Numbered from the stretch's first letter, positions 7,497 through 20,689 are shown. The stretch: 64,000 nucleotides of DNA from Halogranum gelatinilyticum (GCF_900103715.1 NZ_FNHL01000003.1:248001-312000); one strand, 5' to 3'. Notes: generated by a model from the letters alone, not told the origin. Numbers and translations: made by a program.

Positions 7497-8270
7497 ATGG
7501 CCGGGGATGTACCGCCGTCGCTCCGAGCATTCTTCGCGGAGGCCGACGCACCGAACAGGTCGCTCGCACTCGTCAACCGGAAGGAACCCGAGGCCGTCCA
7601 ACGGCTGCTCGAATCCGCATTCGCCGGTCAGTCAGTCAGCGTCGCCGAACGGCAGTTCCCCGAGGAGGGTGACGACGTCGTCCTCGTTATCGAAGACACC
7701 GATGTGGTGGCGACCTCCCCGCTCGACGAGGTGATGAACGCGTTTCTCCTCGTCAACTCCGATCTCTACAAAACGGGGACGAGCGGGCTGGAAGACGGCG
7801 GCGCGCCGAGCGTGCTCACCGCGCTCGCCGACGTCGTCTTCGACCTCCGTGGCTATCCGGCGTCGAACAAGGAGAAGCTGCTCTTGATACTCATGTCGCG
7901 GTATATCGAGCGGCTTGCACTTTCGAGCGGCGGCGGTCGGCTCCGGTCGACGTTTCAGCGACTCTCCCGTATCGAGGACGAACGGGGAACGCGAGAGGTC
8001 TACCGAAAGCTCGCCGAGTCGGGGGTCGACGTCCACGTCTACGGACAGCCGGGATGGCGCCCCGACGAGTCACTCGACCTCACCGTCCACACCGGGACCA
8101 GCGACGACTACCGCCACTCGTGGTGTGTCGCGTACACGCCACAGGGCGGAGACGGGACCTACGCGGCACTCGTCGCCGTCGAAACCGCGCCGAACGAGTG
8201 GCGCGGGATGTGGACGTACGACCGCGACCGCGTCACGCGGGTCGACCGCTATCTCGACGAACGGCTCTGA
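7497..8270 (+). CDS. stand-alone DICT sensory domain protein
   Basis: The product is 257 residues. The start MAGDVPPSLRAFF is supported by an AACTATCTTA element about 26 bases upstream; the longer upstream frame looks non-coding. The segments LALVNRKEPEAVQRLLESAF, VVATSPLDEVMNAFLLVNSDLYKTGTSGLED, VVFDLRGYPASNKEKLLLI and STFQRLSRIEDERGTREVY follow the haloarchaeal DICT domain, which in other lineages is fused to diguanylate cyclases and two-component proteins. Here there is no output domain, so it probably acts through a partner. It is divergent from the ligase-like gene and followed by DNA ligase in the same direction after 47 bases. Confidence 0.8.
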   Translation: MAGDVPPSLRAFFAEADAPNRSLALVNRKEPEAVQRLLESAFAGQSVSVAERQFPEEGDDVVLVIEDTDVVATSPLDEVMNAFLLVNSDLYKTGTSGLEDGGAPSVLTALADVVFDLRGYPASNKEKLLLILMSRYIERLALSSGGGRLRSTFQRLSRIEDERGTREVYRKLAESGVDVHVYGQPGWRPDESLDLTVHTGTSDDYRHSWCVAYTPQGGDGTYAALVAVETAPNEWRGMWTYDRDRVTRVDRYLDERL

Positions 8271-8317
8271 GGACGGCTTCGGCGTGTTTTTGACCGGGAA
8301 GGAGAGAGGACAGCGTG

Positions 8318-10096
8318 ATGCAGTTCGCCGACTTCGCCGCCCGAGCCAACGACATCGAAGCCGAGCCTGCGGACCTCGCAAAGACGGCACTCCTCCGTGA
8401 CCTCTTCGCCACCGCGGGTGAGGACCTCCCCGTCGTCGCGCGGTTCGTCCAGGGTCGCGTCTTCCCGGCGTGGCAGTCGAGTACCCTGGACATCGGCCCG
8501 AACCTCTGCTACGAGGCCATCGCCCGCGCGGCGGGGCAGAACGTCACCGCCGCCGACGTCGAGGAGCGTCTCGCCGAGTTGGGCGAGATCGGTGCCGTCG
8601 CCGCCAGCTTCGACTTCGGCGGCCAACGGGGTCTCGCCGCCTTCGGCGCGGGCGGACAGTCAGACCTGACGGTCGCTGGGGTCGACGACGAGCTCAGACA
8701 ACTCGCGGCAGCCGAAGGCTCCGGCAGCCAGGACCGCAAGCTCGACACGCTGTTCGGTCTGTTCAATCGCTGTTCGGCCGCTGAAGCGCGCTATCTCGCC
8801 CGGCTCGTCCTCTCGGAGATGCGTATCGGCGTCGGCGAGGGAACCGTCCGCGACGCCGTCGCCGAGGCGTTCCTCGTCGACGCGGAGGACGCAGCGGCCA
8901 TCCGCGACGACGAGGCCGAGACCGAAGTCGAGGAGGCTGCCCGCGACCGTCGGGACGCCGCCATCGCCACCGTCGAACGCGCGCTCCAGGTGTCGAACGA
9001 CTACGGCCGCGTCGCCGTCGTCGCCCGCGACGAGGGCCGTGACGGTCTCGACGCCGTTGAGTTGGACGTCGGCCGCCCGGTGCAGGCGATGCTCGCACAG
9101 GCTGGCACCGTCACCGACGCGCTCGACGAATGGGGCGAAGCGGCCGTCGAGACCAAGTTCGACGGCGCGCGGGTGCAGGTCCACTACGGGAGCGGTGAGG
9201 CCGGGAATGCTGTCGAGGAGGAGGAAGTGAGCCTCTTCTCCCGAAACATGGAGGACGTGACCGACGCCCTGCCCGAAGTCGTCGAGTTCGTCGAAGCCGA
9301 AATCGACCAGCCGGTCATTCTCGACGGCGAGGTCGTCGCCGTCGACGACGCGGGCGCGCCGCTGCCGTTCCAAGAGATCCTCCGTCGCTTCCGCCGGAAA
9401 CACGACGTCGAACAGATGCGCGAGGAGATCACGGTCGAACTGCGTGCGTTCGACTGCCTGCACGCCGCTGGCGACGACCTCCTCACCCAACCCGTCACCG
9501 AACGGCACGCCCGGCTCGCGGAGCTGCTCGGCCACACCGAGGCCGTCTCGGAGCTGCTGCTCTCGGACGACGCCGAAGAGATCGAGCACTACGAGGCCGA
9601 CGCCCTCGAAGCGGGCCACGAGGGCATCATGCTCAAGAATCCGGTATCCCCGTACTCGCCGGGCAACCGCGGGAAGAACTGGCTGAAACGCAAGCCCGAC
9701 GTGGAGACGCTGGACCTCGTCGTCACCGGCGCGGAGTGGGGCGAGGGCCGCCGCGCGAAGTTCCTCGGGACGTTCCTGCTGTCGGCTCGCGTCGAGGACG
9801 CCGACGGCGACGACGAGTTCCGGACCATCGGCAAGGTCGCCACGGGCATCACCGACGAGAAACTGGCCGAGTTGACCGAGCTGCTCGAACCCGACATCGT
9901 CTCGCAGTCGGGGACCGAGGTCGACCTCCGGCCAACGACGGTCTTCGAGGTGGGCTACGAGGAGATTCAGGTCTCGCCGACCTACTCGTCGGGCTACGCG
10001 CTGCGATTCCCGCGGTTCGTCGAGGTGCGCGAGGACAAGACGCCCGAGACGGCCGACAGTCTGACGCGCGTCGAGCGGCTGGCTGAGGAGCAGTAA
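8318..10096 (+). CDS. ligA: ATP-dependent DNA ligase
   Basis: This 592-residue protein has the length of archaeal replicative ligases. Order: an N-terminal DNA-binding domain (about 1-250), the nucleotidyltransferase core with the catalytic lysine in ETKFDGARVQ (Lys280 by count), then DGEVVAVDD, EGIMLKN and NWLKRKPD (motifs III-V), and an OB-fold domain with the end motif PTYSSGYALRFPRFVEVREDK. It seals nicks, including Okazaki fragments, by way of an AMP-lysine intermediate. A GTG directly precedes the chosen ATG, so the protein could be one residue longer. It lies in a region rich in DNA-topology genes (topoisomerase VI, gyrase). Confidence 0.96.
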   Translation: MQFADFAARANDIEAEPADLAKTALLRDLFATAGEDLPVVARFVQGRVFPAWQSSTLDIGPNLCYEAIARAAGQNVTAADVEERLAELGEIGAVAASFDFGGQRGLAAFGAGGQSDLTVAGVDDELRQLAAAEGSGSQDRKLDTLFGLFNRCSAAEARYLARLVLSEMRIGVGEGTVRDAVAEAFLVDAEDAAAIRDDEAETEVEEAARDRRDAAIATVERALQVSNDYGRVAVVARDEGRDGLDAVELDVGRPVQAMLAQAGTVTDALDEWGEAAVETKFDGARVQVHYGSGEAGNAVEEEEVSLFSRNMEDVTDALPEVVEFVEAEIDQPVILDGEVVAVDDAGAPLPFQEILRRFRRKHDVEQMREEITVELRAFDCLHAAGDDLLTQPVTERHARLAELLGHTEAVSELLLSDDAEEIEHYEADALEAGHEGIMLKNPVSPYSPGNRGKNWLKRKPDVETLDLVVTGAEWGEGRRAKFLGTFLLSARVEDADGDDEFRTIGKVATGITDEKLAELTELLEPDIVSQSGTEVDLRPTTVFEVGYEEIQVSPTYSSGYALRFPRFVEVREDKTPETADSLTRVERLAEEQ

Positions 10097-10156
10097 CTCC
10101 TCGCGACGCTCGCCACGACCGGAGGTTTCTCACCCGTGGCGTGACCATCTGTAGTC

Positions 10157-10879
10157 ATGACAATCAAACACGATGGGCTCTCGGTCACGTGGCTCGGCTA
10201 CGCGACCGTCCGCATCGAGACCGCCGACGGTTTCGTCGCCTACCTCGACCCCGGTCGGTACGGCGTCCTTGACGACTACTACGCCCGCGACGGCGACCTC
10301 GTCTGCGTCACCCACAACCACCACTACGACTCCGACGGCATCGAGAAGGTCGCGAAGGAGGACGCGACCGTCGTCGCCTACGAGGGCGTCGACGCGGACG
10401 ACATCGACCGCGACGTGAAGCCGGTCGGCGACCTGCCGTACGAGGTCGTCCGCGTCGAAGAGGAGGACCACGTCACCGTCGGCGAGGTCGACCAGGTGGA
10501 CGTCTGGTCGCTCCCGGCCTACAACGAACCCGACGGTCCTCACGTCGACGCGAACGGCGACCCGCACCATCCGCGGGGACTGGGCTGTGCCTTCCTGCTC
10601 TCCATCGGCGGCCGGACGGTCTTCTGGCCCGGCGACTCCGACGCCCTCCCGGGCTTCGAGGAACTGGAGGTGTCGCTCTTCCTCGCCAACATCGGCGGCA
10701 GCGTCGTCATGGACCGCCACGAGGCCGCCGACCTCGCGTCGGCGTTGGACCCCGACCTCGTGCTCCCGATTCACTACAACACCTTCGACCTCCTCGCGGC
10801 CGATGGTGGGGCGTTCGCCGCCGACGTGGCCAAGCGCGGGATTCCCGTCGTCCTGGACGAGCAGTCGGCGAACCAGTAG
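10157..10879 (+). CDS. metallo-beta-lactamase-fold hydrolase (UlaG-like)
   Basis: This 240-residue protein begins ISVTWLGYATV-like (TIKHDGLSVTWLGYATVRIE), the start of UlaG-type MBL-fold proteins. Metal ligands are visible in THNHHYDSD (about residues 54-62), in FWPGDSDALPG, and in the late PIHYNTFDL. The motif is HxHxxD-like, with an Asn between the first two His, normal for the subfamily. Such proteins hydrolyse phosphodiester or lactone bonds; the substrate here is unknown. It follows the ligase gene by 60 bases on the same strand. No ascorbate-pathway neighbours are present, so the name UlaG should not be taken as function. Confidence 0.85.
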   Translation: MTIKHDGLSVTWLGYATVRIETADGFVAYLDPGRYGVLDDYYARDGDLVCVTHNHHYDSDGIEKVAKEDATVVAYEGVDADDIDRDVKPVGDLPYEVVRVEEEDHVTVGEVDQVDVWSLPAYNEPDGPHVDANGDPHHPRGLGCAFLLSIGGRTVFWPGDSDALPGFEELEVSLFLANIGGSVVMDRHEAADLASALDPDLVLPIHYNTFDLLAADGGAFAADVAKRGIPVVLDEQSANQ

Positions 10880-10944
10880 CGCGCGGCTCGCCGCTGGGTC
10901 GCACAGAACTGTTATACGCCCGACCCCGAAAGGCAGACTCACGC

Positions 10945-12360
10945 ATGGAGGAACGAGCGCAGCTACACGCGCTCCTCGACGCCAGCAGTGACTTGCTCGC
11001 GCTCGTCGACGACGACGGCGAGATACAGTACGTGAACGCCGCGAGCGAGCGTCTTCTCGCCGGTGACGCCGACGCACGGACGGACACGCTCGTCGGCCAA
11101 CAGCTCTCCGAGTACGTCCATCCGGACGACGAATCGCGTTTGCAGGCTGCAATCGACGCCGTCACGACCGGACTGTCGGAGTCGTCGCCGCGGCTCACGT
11201 ACCGCTGTCGGGCGGCCGACGGGTCGTGGGCCAGTCTCGACGCGCGACTCTCGGCCACCGAACCGGACAGCGGCAGCTACCTCCTCACCGCCCGTGTCGT
11301 CTCCGACGGCCGCGAGCCTGGGTCGGTGCGCTCCTCGAACCCTGACCGGACGTATCTCCGTGACCTCACCGAGACGTCGAACGAAGTGCTGTGGATGTTC
11401 ACCGCCGACTGGGAGGAGTTGCTCTTCGTCAACTCCGCCTACGAGTCGGTCTGGGGGCGTTCGCTGTCGGTGCTCTACGAGGACGCGAGCGACTTCCTCG
11501 AAGGAGTCCATCCGGACGACCGCGAACGCGTCGAGCAGGCGATGGGACGGCTCACGAACGGCACGGCCGTGGACATCGAATACCGGATCGAACGGCCCGC
11601 GGAGGACAGCCGCTGGGTCTGGGTACAGGGCGAGCCGGTCTTCGAAGACGGCGAGGTCGTCCGCGTCGTCGGCTTCGCCCGCGACGTGACCGAGCGTCAC
11701 GAGCGGACCCGACAGCTCCAGGTCATCGACCGCGTCCTCCGGCACAACCTCCGCAACTCGATGAACATCGTCCTCGGCTACGCCGCCGAACTCGACGGCA
11801 CGGTCGACGACGACGGCACGCGGTCGCTCACACGGCTCCGCGCCGAAGGGGAACGGCTCCTCGACATCGCCGACAAGCAGCGCGAACTCGTCGACGTTCT
11901 CACGACCGAACTCCAGTCGGACACCGTCGACATCGGCCACGTGGTCCGAGAGACGGTCGACGCCGTCGCCCCGGAGTATCCGGAGTGTCGCATCACGACA
12001 CAAATCGACGAGGGTGCCACAGCGCTGGCGTTTCCGAAGATAGATCTCGCGATTCGCGAGTTGGTCGTCAACGCGCTCGAACACTGTGACGGTGACGATC
12101 CAGCGGTGGAGGTCTCCGTCCGTGTCGACGCAGAGACGGTCGTCATAGAAGTCAGAGACCGAAATCCGCCGATACCCGTACAGAACACGATGGTCCTGAC
12201 CGGCGAGCGGGAGATCGCGGACCTGTTCCACGGCGACGGCGTCGGTCTCTGGTTGGTCTACTGGCTGTTCGAGCGGTCGAACGGCGAGGTGACGTTCTCG
12301 GAAAACGAACCGGACGGAAACTGCGTTCGGGGGCTGCTCCCGCGGACGGAACGTACGTAA
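10945..12360 (+). CDS. PAS-domain histidine kinase
   Basis: The 471-residue cytoplasmic kinase has two PAS domains (about 1-120, starting LLDASSDLLALVDDDGEIQYVN, and about 135-255, ending VVRVVGFARDVTERHE). The phosphoacceptor helix IDRVLRHNLRNSMNIVLGYA follows, then a HATPase domain (N box LAIRELVVNALEHC, G2 box GDGVGLWLVY). The G1 box is unusual: EVRDRNPPIP instead of the normal DxGxGIP, so ATP binding or kinase activity may be altered. No transmembrane segment is seen. A TTATACG element lies about 30 bases before the ATG. No response regulator is adjacent, as is common in haloarchaea. Confidence 0.88.
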   Translation: MEERAQLHALLDASSDLLALVDDDGEIQYVNAASERLLAGDADARTDTLVGQQLSEYVHPDDESRLQAAIDAVTTGLSESSPRLTYRCRAADGSWASLDARLSATEPDSGSYLLTARVVSDGREPGSVRSSNPDRTYLRDLTETSNEVLWMFTADWEELLFVNSAYESVWGRSLSVLYEDASDFLEGVHPDDRERVEQAMGRLTNGTAVDIEYRIERPAEDSRWVWVQGEPVFEDGEVVRVVGFARDVTERHERTRQLQVIDRVLRHNLRNSMNIVLGYAAELDGTVDDDGTRSLTRLRAEGERLLDIADKQRELVDVLTTELQSDTVDIGHVVRETVDAVAPEYPECRITTQIDEGATALAFPKIDLAIRELVVNALEHCDGDDPAVEVSVRVDAETVVIEVRDRNPPIPVQNTMVLTGEREIADLFHGDGVGLWLVYWLFERSNGEVTFSENEPDGNCVRGLLPRTERT

Positions 12361-12437
12361 ACGCGTCGCGGCCGCGTAGTCGCGTAGTTGGCTGCTTTCG
12401 TCGTCGCCGATTTCCACCGATTCTACAGCGGCATCGC

Positions 12438-13532
12438 CTACAGGACGCCCATGTCGGTCAGCCGCTCGGGCAGGTAGGTGTCGGTCACGAAGTCCAGCCC
12501 GCGCGAGGCGAGTGCCTGCTGTTCCGCCTTCTTGCCGATGTCGAGCTGGAGTTCGATCTGTTCGGTCCAGAAGTCAGACTGGAAGCGCGGGTCGGTCAGC
12601 TCCGACTCCAGGGCGTTGATGTCCGAGTCCGCGAGCGGGTCGGTCGGCAGGTCGTAGTCGACGATGTCCTGCGGGCGGATGCCGACGTACTGTGCCTCGG
12701 GCGTCGCGAGATACTCCGAGAGGTGCGCGGACTTGATGGAGCCGTACGCCACGGAGCCGAAGATGCGGTAGGACCACGGGTCGCCGTCTGTGAAGACCAC
12801 GACCGGCAGGTCGAGTTCGTCGTGCAGCCGCTTCGTGATGCGGCGGGTCGCCCGCGCGGGCTGGCCCTTCAGGTGGACGACGAGCACGTTGTACTCCTCG
12901 TCGAAGCCGTTTTCGACGAGCCGGTCGCGCATACCACCGGTCTCGACGCAGAGCACGAAGTCGATGTCGTGGTCGAGGAAGTCGATGGTGTCGGGGTTGT
13001 TGGGAATCTGGTAACCGCCCTCGCCGACGTCCTTCTGACAGTGAATCTCGCGTTCCCCTCTCCGGGTCTGCTCGCGGAGTTCGAGCGGTCCCATCAGGGT
13101 CGCACCGGACTCCTCCGGCCGCATATGGAAGTCCTCGCGGGTGACCTCCGAGACGATTTCGAGGTCCTCGACGAGCTGGTTCGACTCGTCCTGGTCGGAG
13201 AACTGCGCCTCCTCGTTGTCCCACGATTCCGAGAGGTAGTACAGCTCACGGAGGGTCGACGAGCGACCCTCGTCGAGCTGTTTCGCGAGGAAGTCGATGG
13301 TGTAGACCGCCTTGAGGAGCTTGCGTGCCCCGCGGACGGAGTTAGCCGATCGCGTCGAGGTGCGGTCGCCGTAGACCCACACGTTCGAGTCCTCGTCGAA
13401 CACGATGTTGCTCTTCGTCCGGGTCGGCAGTTTCATCTCGGGAATCTTCCCGCCGGCGAACTGGTCGTAGAACTCCGCGGCGAGGTCGATGAGCTGCTCG
13501 CGGGCTTTCTCGTCTTGAATCTTCGAACTCAT
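12438..13532 (-). CDS. top6A: DNA topoisomerase VI subunit A
   Basis: This 364-residue protein is the DNA-cleaving subunit of the A2B2 type IIB topoisomerase. The 5Y-CAP/winged-helix part holds the active-site region [13 protein letters not shown] (Tyr98/Tyr99). The Toprim domain includes [13 protein letters not shown] and [19 protein letters not shown], with the acidic magnesium ligands. It cleaves both strands with two-base overhangs and, with the B subunit, decatenates and relaxes DNA. It is related to Spo11. The gene lies two bases after top6B on the same strand, so they form one operon. Confidence 0.96.
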   Translation of the reverse strand: MSSKIQDEKAREQLIDLAAEFYDQFAGGKIPEMKLPTRTKSNIVFDEDSNVWVYGDRTSTRSANSVRGARKLLKAVYTIDFLAKQLDEGRSSTLRELYYLSESWDNEEAQFSDQDESNQLVEDLEIVSEVTREDFHMRPEESGATLMGPLELREQTRRGEREIHCQKDVGEGGYQIPNNPDTIDFLDHDIDFVLCVETGGMRDRLVENGFDEEYNVLVVHLKGQPARATRRITKRLHDELDLPVVVFTDGDPWSYRIFGSVAYGSIKSAHLSEYLATPEAQYVGIRPQDIVDYDLPTDPLADSDINALESELTDPRFQSDFWTEQIELQLDIGKKAEQQALASRGLDFVTDTYLPERLTDMGVL

Positions 13533-13534
13533 GG

Positions 13535-15955
13535 TTAGGCTTGCACCGTCAGTTTCTCGTTTTCGACGCCGTCGACGTTGATGTCGAAGTCGGCGTCGTC
13601 CGCTACTTCGTACGTCAGCTTCACCGTGTCACCGGAGGAGACGGAGGGCGACCACTTGACGAACCACTCGCCGTCCAAGTCGACCACCGTCGCGCCGTCG
13701 GAGACGTTGCTCGGCTCCGCGGAGACGATGTCGGTGATGTCCGGCTGCTCCGTCCGGTCGGAGTAGTTCTCCACGATGAGCGTCACTTTCCCGCCGCTCA
13801 CCTCGCGTTCGACGCTGACGTTGTTCATGATACGGGCCAGCGCGCCGTCGATGTCGGGTCGCGGCCGACCCGTGACCTCCGAGACCTTGTCGGCCATCTG
13901 CGGGAGGATCTTCCCGAGGACGTCCTGCTTCTGGCGACGCTTCTGCATCGAGCGACGCTTGTTGAGGTAGGACTTCAGCTCGCGGGCGGCCTCCCGAATC
14001 GCGAGTTCGATCTCGTCTTCGATGGCCGGGATGTTCGCCAGCGCGTCCTTCGACTCGCTCGTGAAGGGCACGTTCGTCGAGGCGACGTGGACCATGAGGA
14101 CCGCGGGACCGTTCGGCATCCCGCTGCCACCCGGCTGGTCCAGCCCGTAGTTGCGCCAGCCGATACGTTTCACGACGTCGGTGGTCGCACACGCGCCGCG
14201 CTGGTAGACCAGCGGGACGCGGTTGGCGAAGCGGAGCAGCTCGATGCTGCCCTCTGCCTTCAGGTCGCCGCCGTAGGCGATACCGGCCTCGACGATGAAC
14301 GGGTCGCCGCCGTGGACCTCGGCGTCGCGGGTCGCCGCCGCGTAGAAGTCGGCGTCGAACTCCTTGCGGAGGCCAGCCTCGACGAGTTCGGCGGTGATGG
14401 GCGACAGACAGTTCGTCGGCGGCGCGAGGATGTCCGTCTCGCGCATCGCGTCGAGCAGTTGCGAGGAGACGTCGCGCTCGGCGGCGACGTCTTTTACCTT
14501 CGGCACGTCGTCCGGGACCGTCTGCATCCGGCTCCAGAAGGCCTCGACGATGTTCTCGCGGGCGGTGTCGCCGACGGTCGCGTCGTCGTACTCGATGGTC
14601 GCCTCGGCGGCGTCGGTGACGTAGGTCCGGAGCTGTGTGAACGTCGCGCGGTGGCGACGGTCCTCCGCCGTCCCGAACTTCCGGGCGAGGCGTTCGGCGA
14701 GTGCCTGCACCGTCGCGTCATCCTTTCGCGTGCTGGTCGCCTCGTCGACGAGCGCGTAGACGTCGCCGGTGAGCCGGTCGACGTCGCCCCCCTCGTCGTA
14801 GCCCGCGAGGACGTTCCACGCGGCCGCGACGGCCTTCTCCCGAACCGTCGACCCGAACGTCTTCCCGAACTCCTCGGCGGCCGCATCGGCCGCGTTGTCG
14901 ACGATCTGCGTCAGTTCGTGGTGGGTCGTCCGCTCTCGACCCTGGAGGGTGTCGACGACCGTCTCGGCGAAGGAGTCGGTCGCGTCCGCGCCCTTGCCGG
15001 AGACAGCGTCGACGAGGGCGGTCCGGAGGTCGGCGTCCTCGTGTTTCTCGGGTGCCGACCAGCCCATCTCGCGGCCGAAGTGGCGGTCACGGAAGTTGTC
15101 GACGACCTTGTCGGCCGTCTTCTTTCCTACTCTGGTAAACTCCTCCTGCAGGAAGCCCGAGACGGAGTACGACTCGGTCGCCTGCAACATCTTGATGAGC
15201 GTCCCGAGTTCGACGCCGTGGGGGTGCGGGCGGATCTCCTCGGTCTCGGCCGGGAGCTGGTCCGTCGCCCGCTCGAACTTCATCGGTTCGTCGAGGCCCG
15301 GTTCCCGGAGTTCGAGGCGGGCGTGCGGGTTGACGACGGCGGTGTGTTTGATGTAGTCGTGGAGCTGCTGGCGAGCGCGCATGTTCGCCTCCATCTCCAG
15401 CTCGATGCGGGTGCCGTGCGGGCGGTCCCACGACGTCTCGCTGTCGGCCTTGATCTCGGGCTCGTTGGAGTCGGTGTCGATGATGAGCTCGAAGTACTGT
15501 GCGGAGGCCGAGCCCTGTGTCCGACTGGTAATCTTGGCGGCTTTCCCACTGGTGAGTTGCGAGTAGAGGACGGCAGCCGAGATACCGATACCCTGCTGCC
15601 CGCGGGACTGCTCGCGGGCGTGGAAGCGAGAGCCGTAGAGGAGCTTCCCGAACACTTTCGGGAGTTGGGCCTTGGTGATGCCCGGCCCGTTGTCCTCGAC
15701 GATGAGTTTGTAGTAGTCACCGGCCTCGGCGATTTCGACGTAGATGTCGGGGGCGAGTCCGGCTTCCTCCGTCGCGTCGAGCGCGTTGTCGACCGCCTCT
15801 TTCACGGCGGTTACAAGCCCTCGGGCCCCGGAGTCGAACCCGAGCATATGCTTGTTCTTCTCGAAGAACTCGGCGATGGAGATCTCCCGCTGGTTTTGCG
15901 CCAGCTCGTCGGCGATCCCCGAGTCCTCGCCGAGTGTCGACTGGAACGAGGTCAT
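13535..15955 (-). CDS. top6B: DNA topoisomerase VI subunit B
   Basis: This 806-residue ATPase subunit starts at [11 protein letters not shown]. The frame continues upstream, but the homologous N-terminus and a CATAAAACC element 30 bases away support this ATG. The GHKL ATPase boxes are clear: [21 protein letters not shown] and [20 protein letters not shown]. Transducer and C-terminal extension regions follow, longer than in crenarchaea, as expected for euryarchaea. ATP-driven dimerisation closes the clamp over the transported DNA segment. It is cotranscribed with top6A and divergent from gyrB across a 205-bp shared control region. Confidence 0.96.
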   Translation of the reverse strand: MTSFQSTLGEDSGIADELAQNQREISIAEFFEKNKHMLGFDSGARGLVTAVKEAVDNALDATEEAGLAPDIYVEIAEAGDYYKLIVEDNGPGITKAQLPKVFGKLLYGSRFHAREQSRGQQGIGISAAVLYSQLTSGKAAKITSRTQGSASAQYFELIIDTDSNEPEIKADSETSWDRPHGTRIELEMEANMRARQQLHDYIKHTAVVNPHARLELREPGLDEPMKFERATDQLPAETEEIRPHPHGVELGTLIKMLQATESYSVSGFLQEEFTRVGKKTADKVVDNFRDRHFGREMGWSAPEKHEDADLRTALVDAVSGKGADATDSFAETVVDTLQGRERTTHHELTQIVDNAADAAAEEFGKTFGSTVREKAVAAAWNVLAGYDEGGDVDRLTGDVYALVDEATSTRKDDATVQALAERLARKFGTAEDRRHRATFTQLRTYVTDAAEATIEYDDATVGDTARENIVEAFWSRMQTVPDDVPKVKDVAAERDVSSQLLDAMRETDILAPPTNCLSPITAELVEAGLRKEFDADFYAAATRDAEVHGGDPFIVEAGIAYGGDLKAEGSIELLRFANRVPLVYQRGACATTDVVKRIGWRNYGLDQPGGSGMPNGPAVLMVHVASTNVPFTSESKDALANIPAIEDEIELAIREAARELKSYLNKRRSMQKRRQKQDVLGKILPQMADKVSEVTGRPRPDIDGALARIMNNVSVEREVSGGKVTLIVENYSDRTEQPDITDIVSAEPSNVSDGATVVDLDGEWFVKWSPSVSSGDTVKLTYEVADDADFDINVDGVENEKLTVQA

Positions 15956-15980
15956 TCGTTGGAACCTTACCCGACGGACC

Positions 15981-15989
15981 CATAAAACC
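15981..15989 (-). promoter_or_regulatory. TATA element of the top6BA operon
   Basis: On the reverse strand this reads GGTTTTATG, about 30 bases before the top6B ATG. It lies in the divergent region shared with gyrB. Confidence 0.55.
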
Positions 15990-16120
15990 TCTCCGTCAGT
16001 GCGGTGAAAGTGTAACCACGAGACTGCGCCGTCATTGAGAGTCGTTGACGCGGTGAATCCGTCAGATGGAGTCCGGCTGGGAACCACTACATATCGTCCA
16101 ACGCGCGCACCCGCGTGCGA

Positions 16121-16130
16121 GGGTTTAAGG
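16121..16130 (+). promoter_or_regulatory. TATA element of gyrB
   Basis: GGGTTTAAGG places transcription start near 16151. This favours the ATG at 16161 over the upstream GTG at 16146, because the GTG would lie before the predicted transcript start. Confidence 0.55.
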
Positions 16131-16145
16131 TGGGGACTGCCATAG

Positions 16146-18095
<1,950 letters not shown>

Positions 18096-18160
18096 ATGAC
18101 GGGTCATCATCTCAGCACCGACGACGGTAGCACAGGCTGTGGACACCGGACGGAGAGACG

Positions 18161-20689
18161 ATGAGTTCAGAGATACCGAACCCAGACGACAACGACGTAC
18201 AGGCAGCACAGGTGATGTCTGCTCGCATCGAAGACGAGATGGAGCAGTCGTATATCGACTACGCGATGAGCGTCATCGCCGGACGCGCCCTTCCGGACGT
18301 CCGCGACGGTCTCAAGCCCGTCCACCGGCGCATCCTCTACGCGATGCACGAAGCGGGTGTCACGTCCCGCTCGTCGCACCGGAAGTCCTCCTCCATCGTC
18401 GGCGAGACGATGGGTGACTTCCACCCGCACGGCGACTCCGCAATCTACGACGCGCTGGCGCGGATGGCACAGGACTTCTCGATGCGCGTCCCGCTCGTGG
18501 ACGGGCAGGGGAACTTCGGCTCCGTCGACGGCGACCCGCCGGCCGCCATGCGGTATACGGAGGCCCGGATGTCGCCCATCGCCGAGGAACTCCTGGCCGA
18601 CATCGAGAAGGACACCGTCGACTTCCAGTCCAACTACGACGACCGCCTGACGGAACCCGAGGTGCTGCCCTCGGCGTTCCCGAACCTGCTCGTCAACGGC
18701 TCGTCGGGTATCGCGGTTGGGATGTCGACGAACATCCCGCCGCACAACCTCGGCGAGATCGTCGACGCGACGATCCACCTCATCGACAATCCCGAGTGCA
18801 CCATCGAGGAGTTGATGGATCACGTCAAGGGACCGGACTTCCCGACGGCCGCCAACATCGTCGGCCGCAACGCCATCCACCAGGCGTACAAGACCGGCCG
18901 TGGCCGTATCCGCGTCCGCGCCGAGATCGACGTCGAGCAGGACGCGAAGGGCAACGACGAACGCATCGTCGTCACCGAACTCCCCTACCAGGAGAACAAG
19001 GCGCGGCTCATCGAGCGTATCGCGGACGACGTCAACGACGGCAAGATCGAGGGCATCCGCGACCTCCGCGACGAGTCCGACCGCGACGGCATCCGCGTCG
19101 TCGTCGAACTCAAGCGCGGCGCGAGCGCTGAGATCGTCAAGAACCAGCTGCTCGACAACCATCTCGAATCCACCTTCGGCGTCATCAACCTCGCGCTCGT
19201 CGACGGCCAGCCGAAGGTGCTCGACCTCAAAGAGACGCTGCAGGAGTATCTGAAGCACCGCCGCGAAGTCGTCCGCCGACGCTCCGAGTACGACCTCGGC
19301 GAGGCCGAAGACCGCGCACACATCCTCGAAGGCCGGCTGACGGCACTCGAAAACGCCGACGACGTGGTCGAACTCATCCGTGACTCCGAGAGCCGCGACG
19401 ACGCGAAGGAGGCACTCATGGAGGCCTACGGCTTCTCGGAGGCGCAGGTCGACCACATCGTCTCGATGCAGCTCGGGTCGCTGACCTCGATGGAGGCCGA
19501 AGCCATCGAAGAGGAGTACGAGGACGTCCAGGCCACCATCGAGCGGCTGAACGAGATCCTCGACGACGAGTCCGAACTGCTCGGCGTCATCAAGGACGAA
19601 CTCCGCGACATCAAAGACGAGTACGCCGACGAGCGGCGGACGAGCATCATCGAGGACACCGGCTCCATCACCCGCGAGGAGCTCATCCCGCAGGAGGACG
19701 TCGTCGTCGTCGTCACCGAGGACGACTACATCAAGCGGATGCCGGCGACCACCTTCCGCGCACAGAACCGCGGCGGGAAGGGGATCATCGGCACGGACCT
19801 CAAAGAGGACGACCAGGTGTCGTCGGTGTTCTTCGCGAACACCCACGACTACCTCCTCTGCTTTACGAACCACGGGCAGGTCTACCAGCTGAAGACCTAC
19901 GAGATCCCCGAGATGTCGCGGACAGCCCGCGGCAAGTCGGCCGTCAACGTCATCGACCTCGACCAGGGCGAGGAGATCGAAGCCGTCGTCAACACCGACG
20001 AGATGGACGAAGACGAGTTCTTCACGATGGTCACCCGCGACGGCTACATCAAGCGGACCGCCGTCGACGACTTCTCGAACATCCTCTCGACGGGGATTCG
20101 GGCCATCCGCCTCGAAGACGACGACGCGCTCGTCGACGTCGAGGTTACCGACAACACCCGCGACATCATCATCGCCACCACCGAGGGCATGAGCATCCGC
20201 TTCGACGAGGACGAAGTCCGCGCCATGGGCCGGACGGCCCGAGGTGTCCGCGGCATCCAGCTCACCGGCGACGACAAGGTCGCCGGCGTCGCCGCCGTCG
20301 AAGAGGACCGACACGAGTGGCTCCTCACCGTCACCAAGAACGGCTACGGCAAGCGGACGGACATCGGCAACTACCGCACCCAGTCGCGCAACGGCAAGGG
20401 TCTCATCGACATCAAGACGACCAAGCGCAACGGGCCGACCTGCGCCATCGAGACGGTCGCCCCCGGCGACCATCTCGTCGCGATGAGCGAGACCGGCCAG
20501 ATCATGCGCACTCGCGTCGACGAGATCTCGACTGTCGGCCGCAACACGATGGGCGTCATCGTGATGGATCTCGACGACGGCGACCACGTCGCCGCCGTCG
20601 ACGTGGTTCCGGCCGCACGGGCCAGTGCAGAGAGCGAAAAAGACGTGGAGACGGACGACGCAGAAGAACCGGCCGCCGAAGCGGAGTAA
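18161..20689 (+). CDS. gyrA: DNA gyrase subunit A
   Basis: The 842-residue cleavage subunit. The catalytic tyrosine is in [11 protein letters not shown]. The quinolone-determining region [17 protein letters not shown] keeps Ser and Asp at the positions where resistance changes usually occur, as in sensitive enzymes. A coiled-coil arm follows, then a six-bladed C-terminal pinwheel with the GyrA box QNRGGKG (about residue 530), needed for wrapping and supercoiling rather than topoisomerase IV behaviour. The tail is very acidic (about the last 25 residues). It is downstream of gyrB and ends in a T-rich terminator facing the hemoglobin gene. Confidence 0.97.
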   Translation: MSSEIPNPDDNDVQAAQVMSARIEDEMEQSYIDYAMSVIAGRALPDVRDGLKPVHRRILYAMHEAGVTSRSSHRKSSSIVGETMGDFHPHGDSAIYDALARMAQDFSMRVPLVDGQGNFGSVDGDPPAAMRYTEARMSPIAEELLADIEKDTVDFQSNYDDRLTEPEVLPSAFPNLLVNGSSGIAVGMSTNIPPHNLGEIVDATIHLIDNPECTIEELMDHVKGPDFPTAANIVGRNAIHQAYKTGRGRIRVRAEIDVEQDAKGNDERIVVTELPYQENKARLIERIADDVNDGKIEGIRDLRDESDRDGIRVVVELKRGASAEIVKNQLLDNHLESTFGVINLALVDGQPKVLDLKETLQEYLKHRREVVRRRSEYDLGEAEDRAHILEGRLTALENADDVVELIRDSESRDDAKEALMEAYGFSEAQVDHIVSMQLGSLTSMEAEAIEEEYEDVQATIERLNEILDDESELLGVIKDELRDIKDEYADERRTSIIEDTGSITREELIPQEDVVVVVTEDDYIKRMPATTFRAQNRGGKGIIGTDLKEDDQVSSVFFANTHDYLLCFTNHGQVYQLKTYEIPEMSRTARGKSAVNVIDLDQGEEIEAVVNTDEMDEDEFFTMVTRDGYIKRTAVDDFSNILSTGIRAIRLEDDDALVDVEVTDNTRDIIIATTEGMSIRFDEDEVRAMGRTARGVRGIQLTGDDKVAGVAAVEEDRHEWLLTVTKNGYGKRTDIGNYRTQSRNGKGLIDIKTTKRNGPTCAIETVAPGDHLVAMSETGQIMRTRVDEISTVGRNTMGVIVMDLDDGDHVAAVDVVPAARASAESEKDVETDDAEEPAAEAE

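Noticed and set aside
13541-15985. Long forward ORF (814 codons) opposite top6B
   Set aside because: GC-rich coding DNA leaves open frames on the other strand. The predicted protein is Arg/Val/Asp-rich without domains, while the reverse frame is complete topoisomerase VI subunit B.
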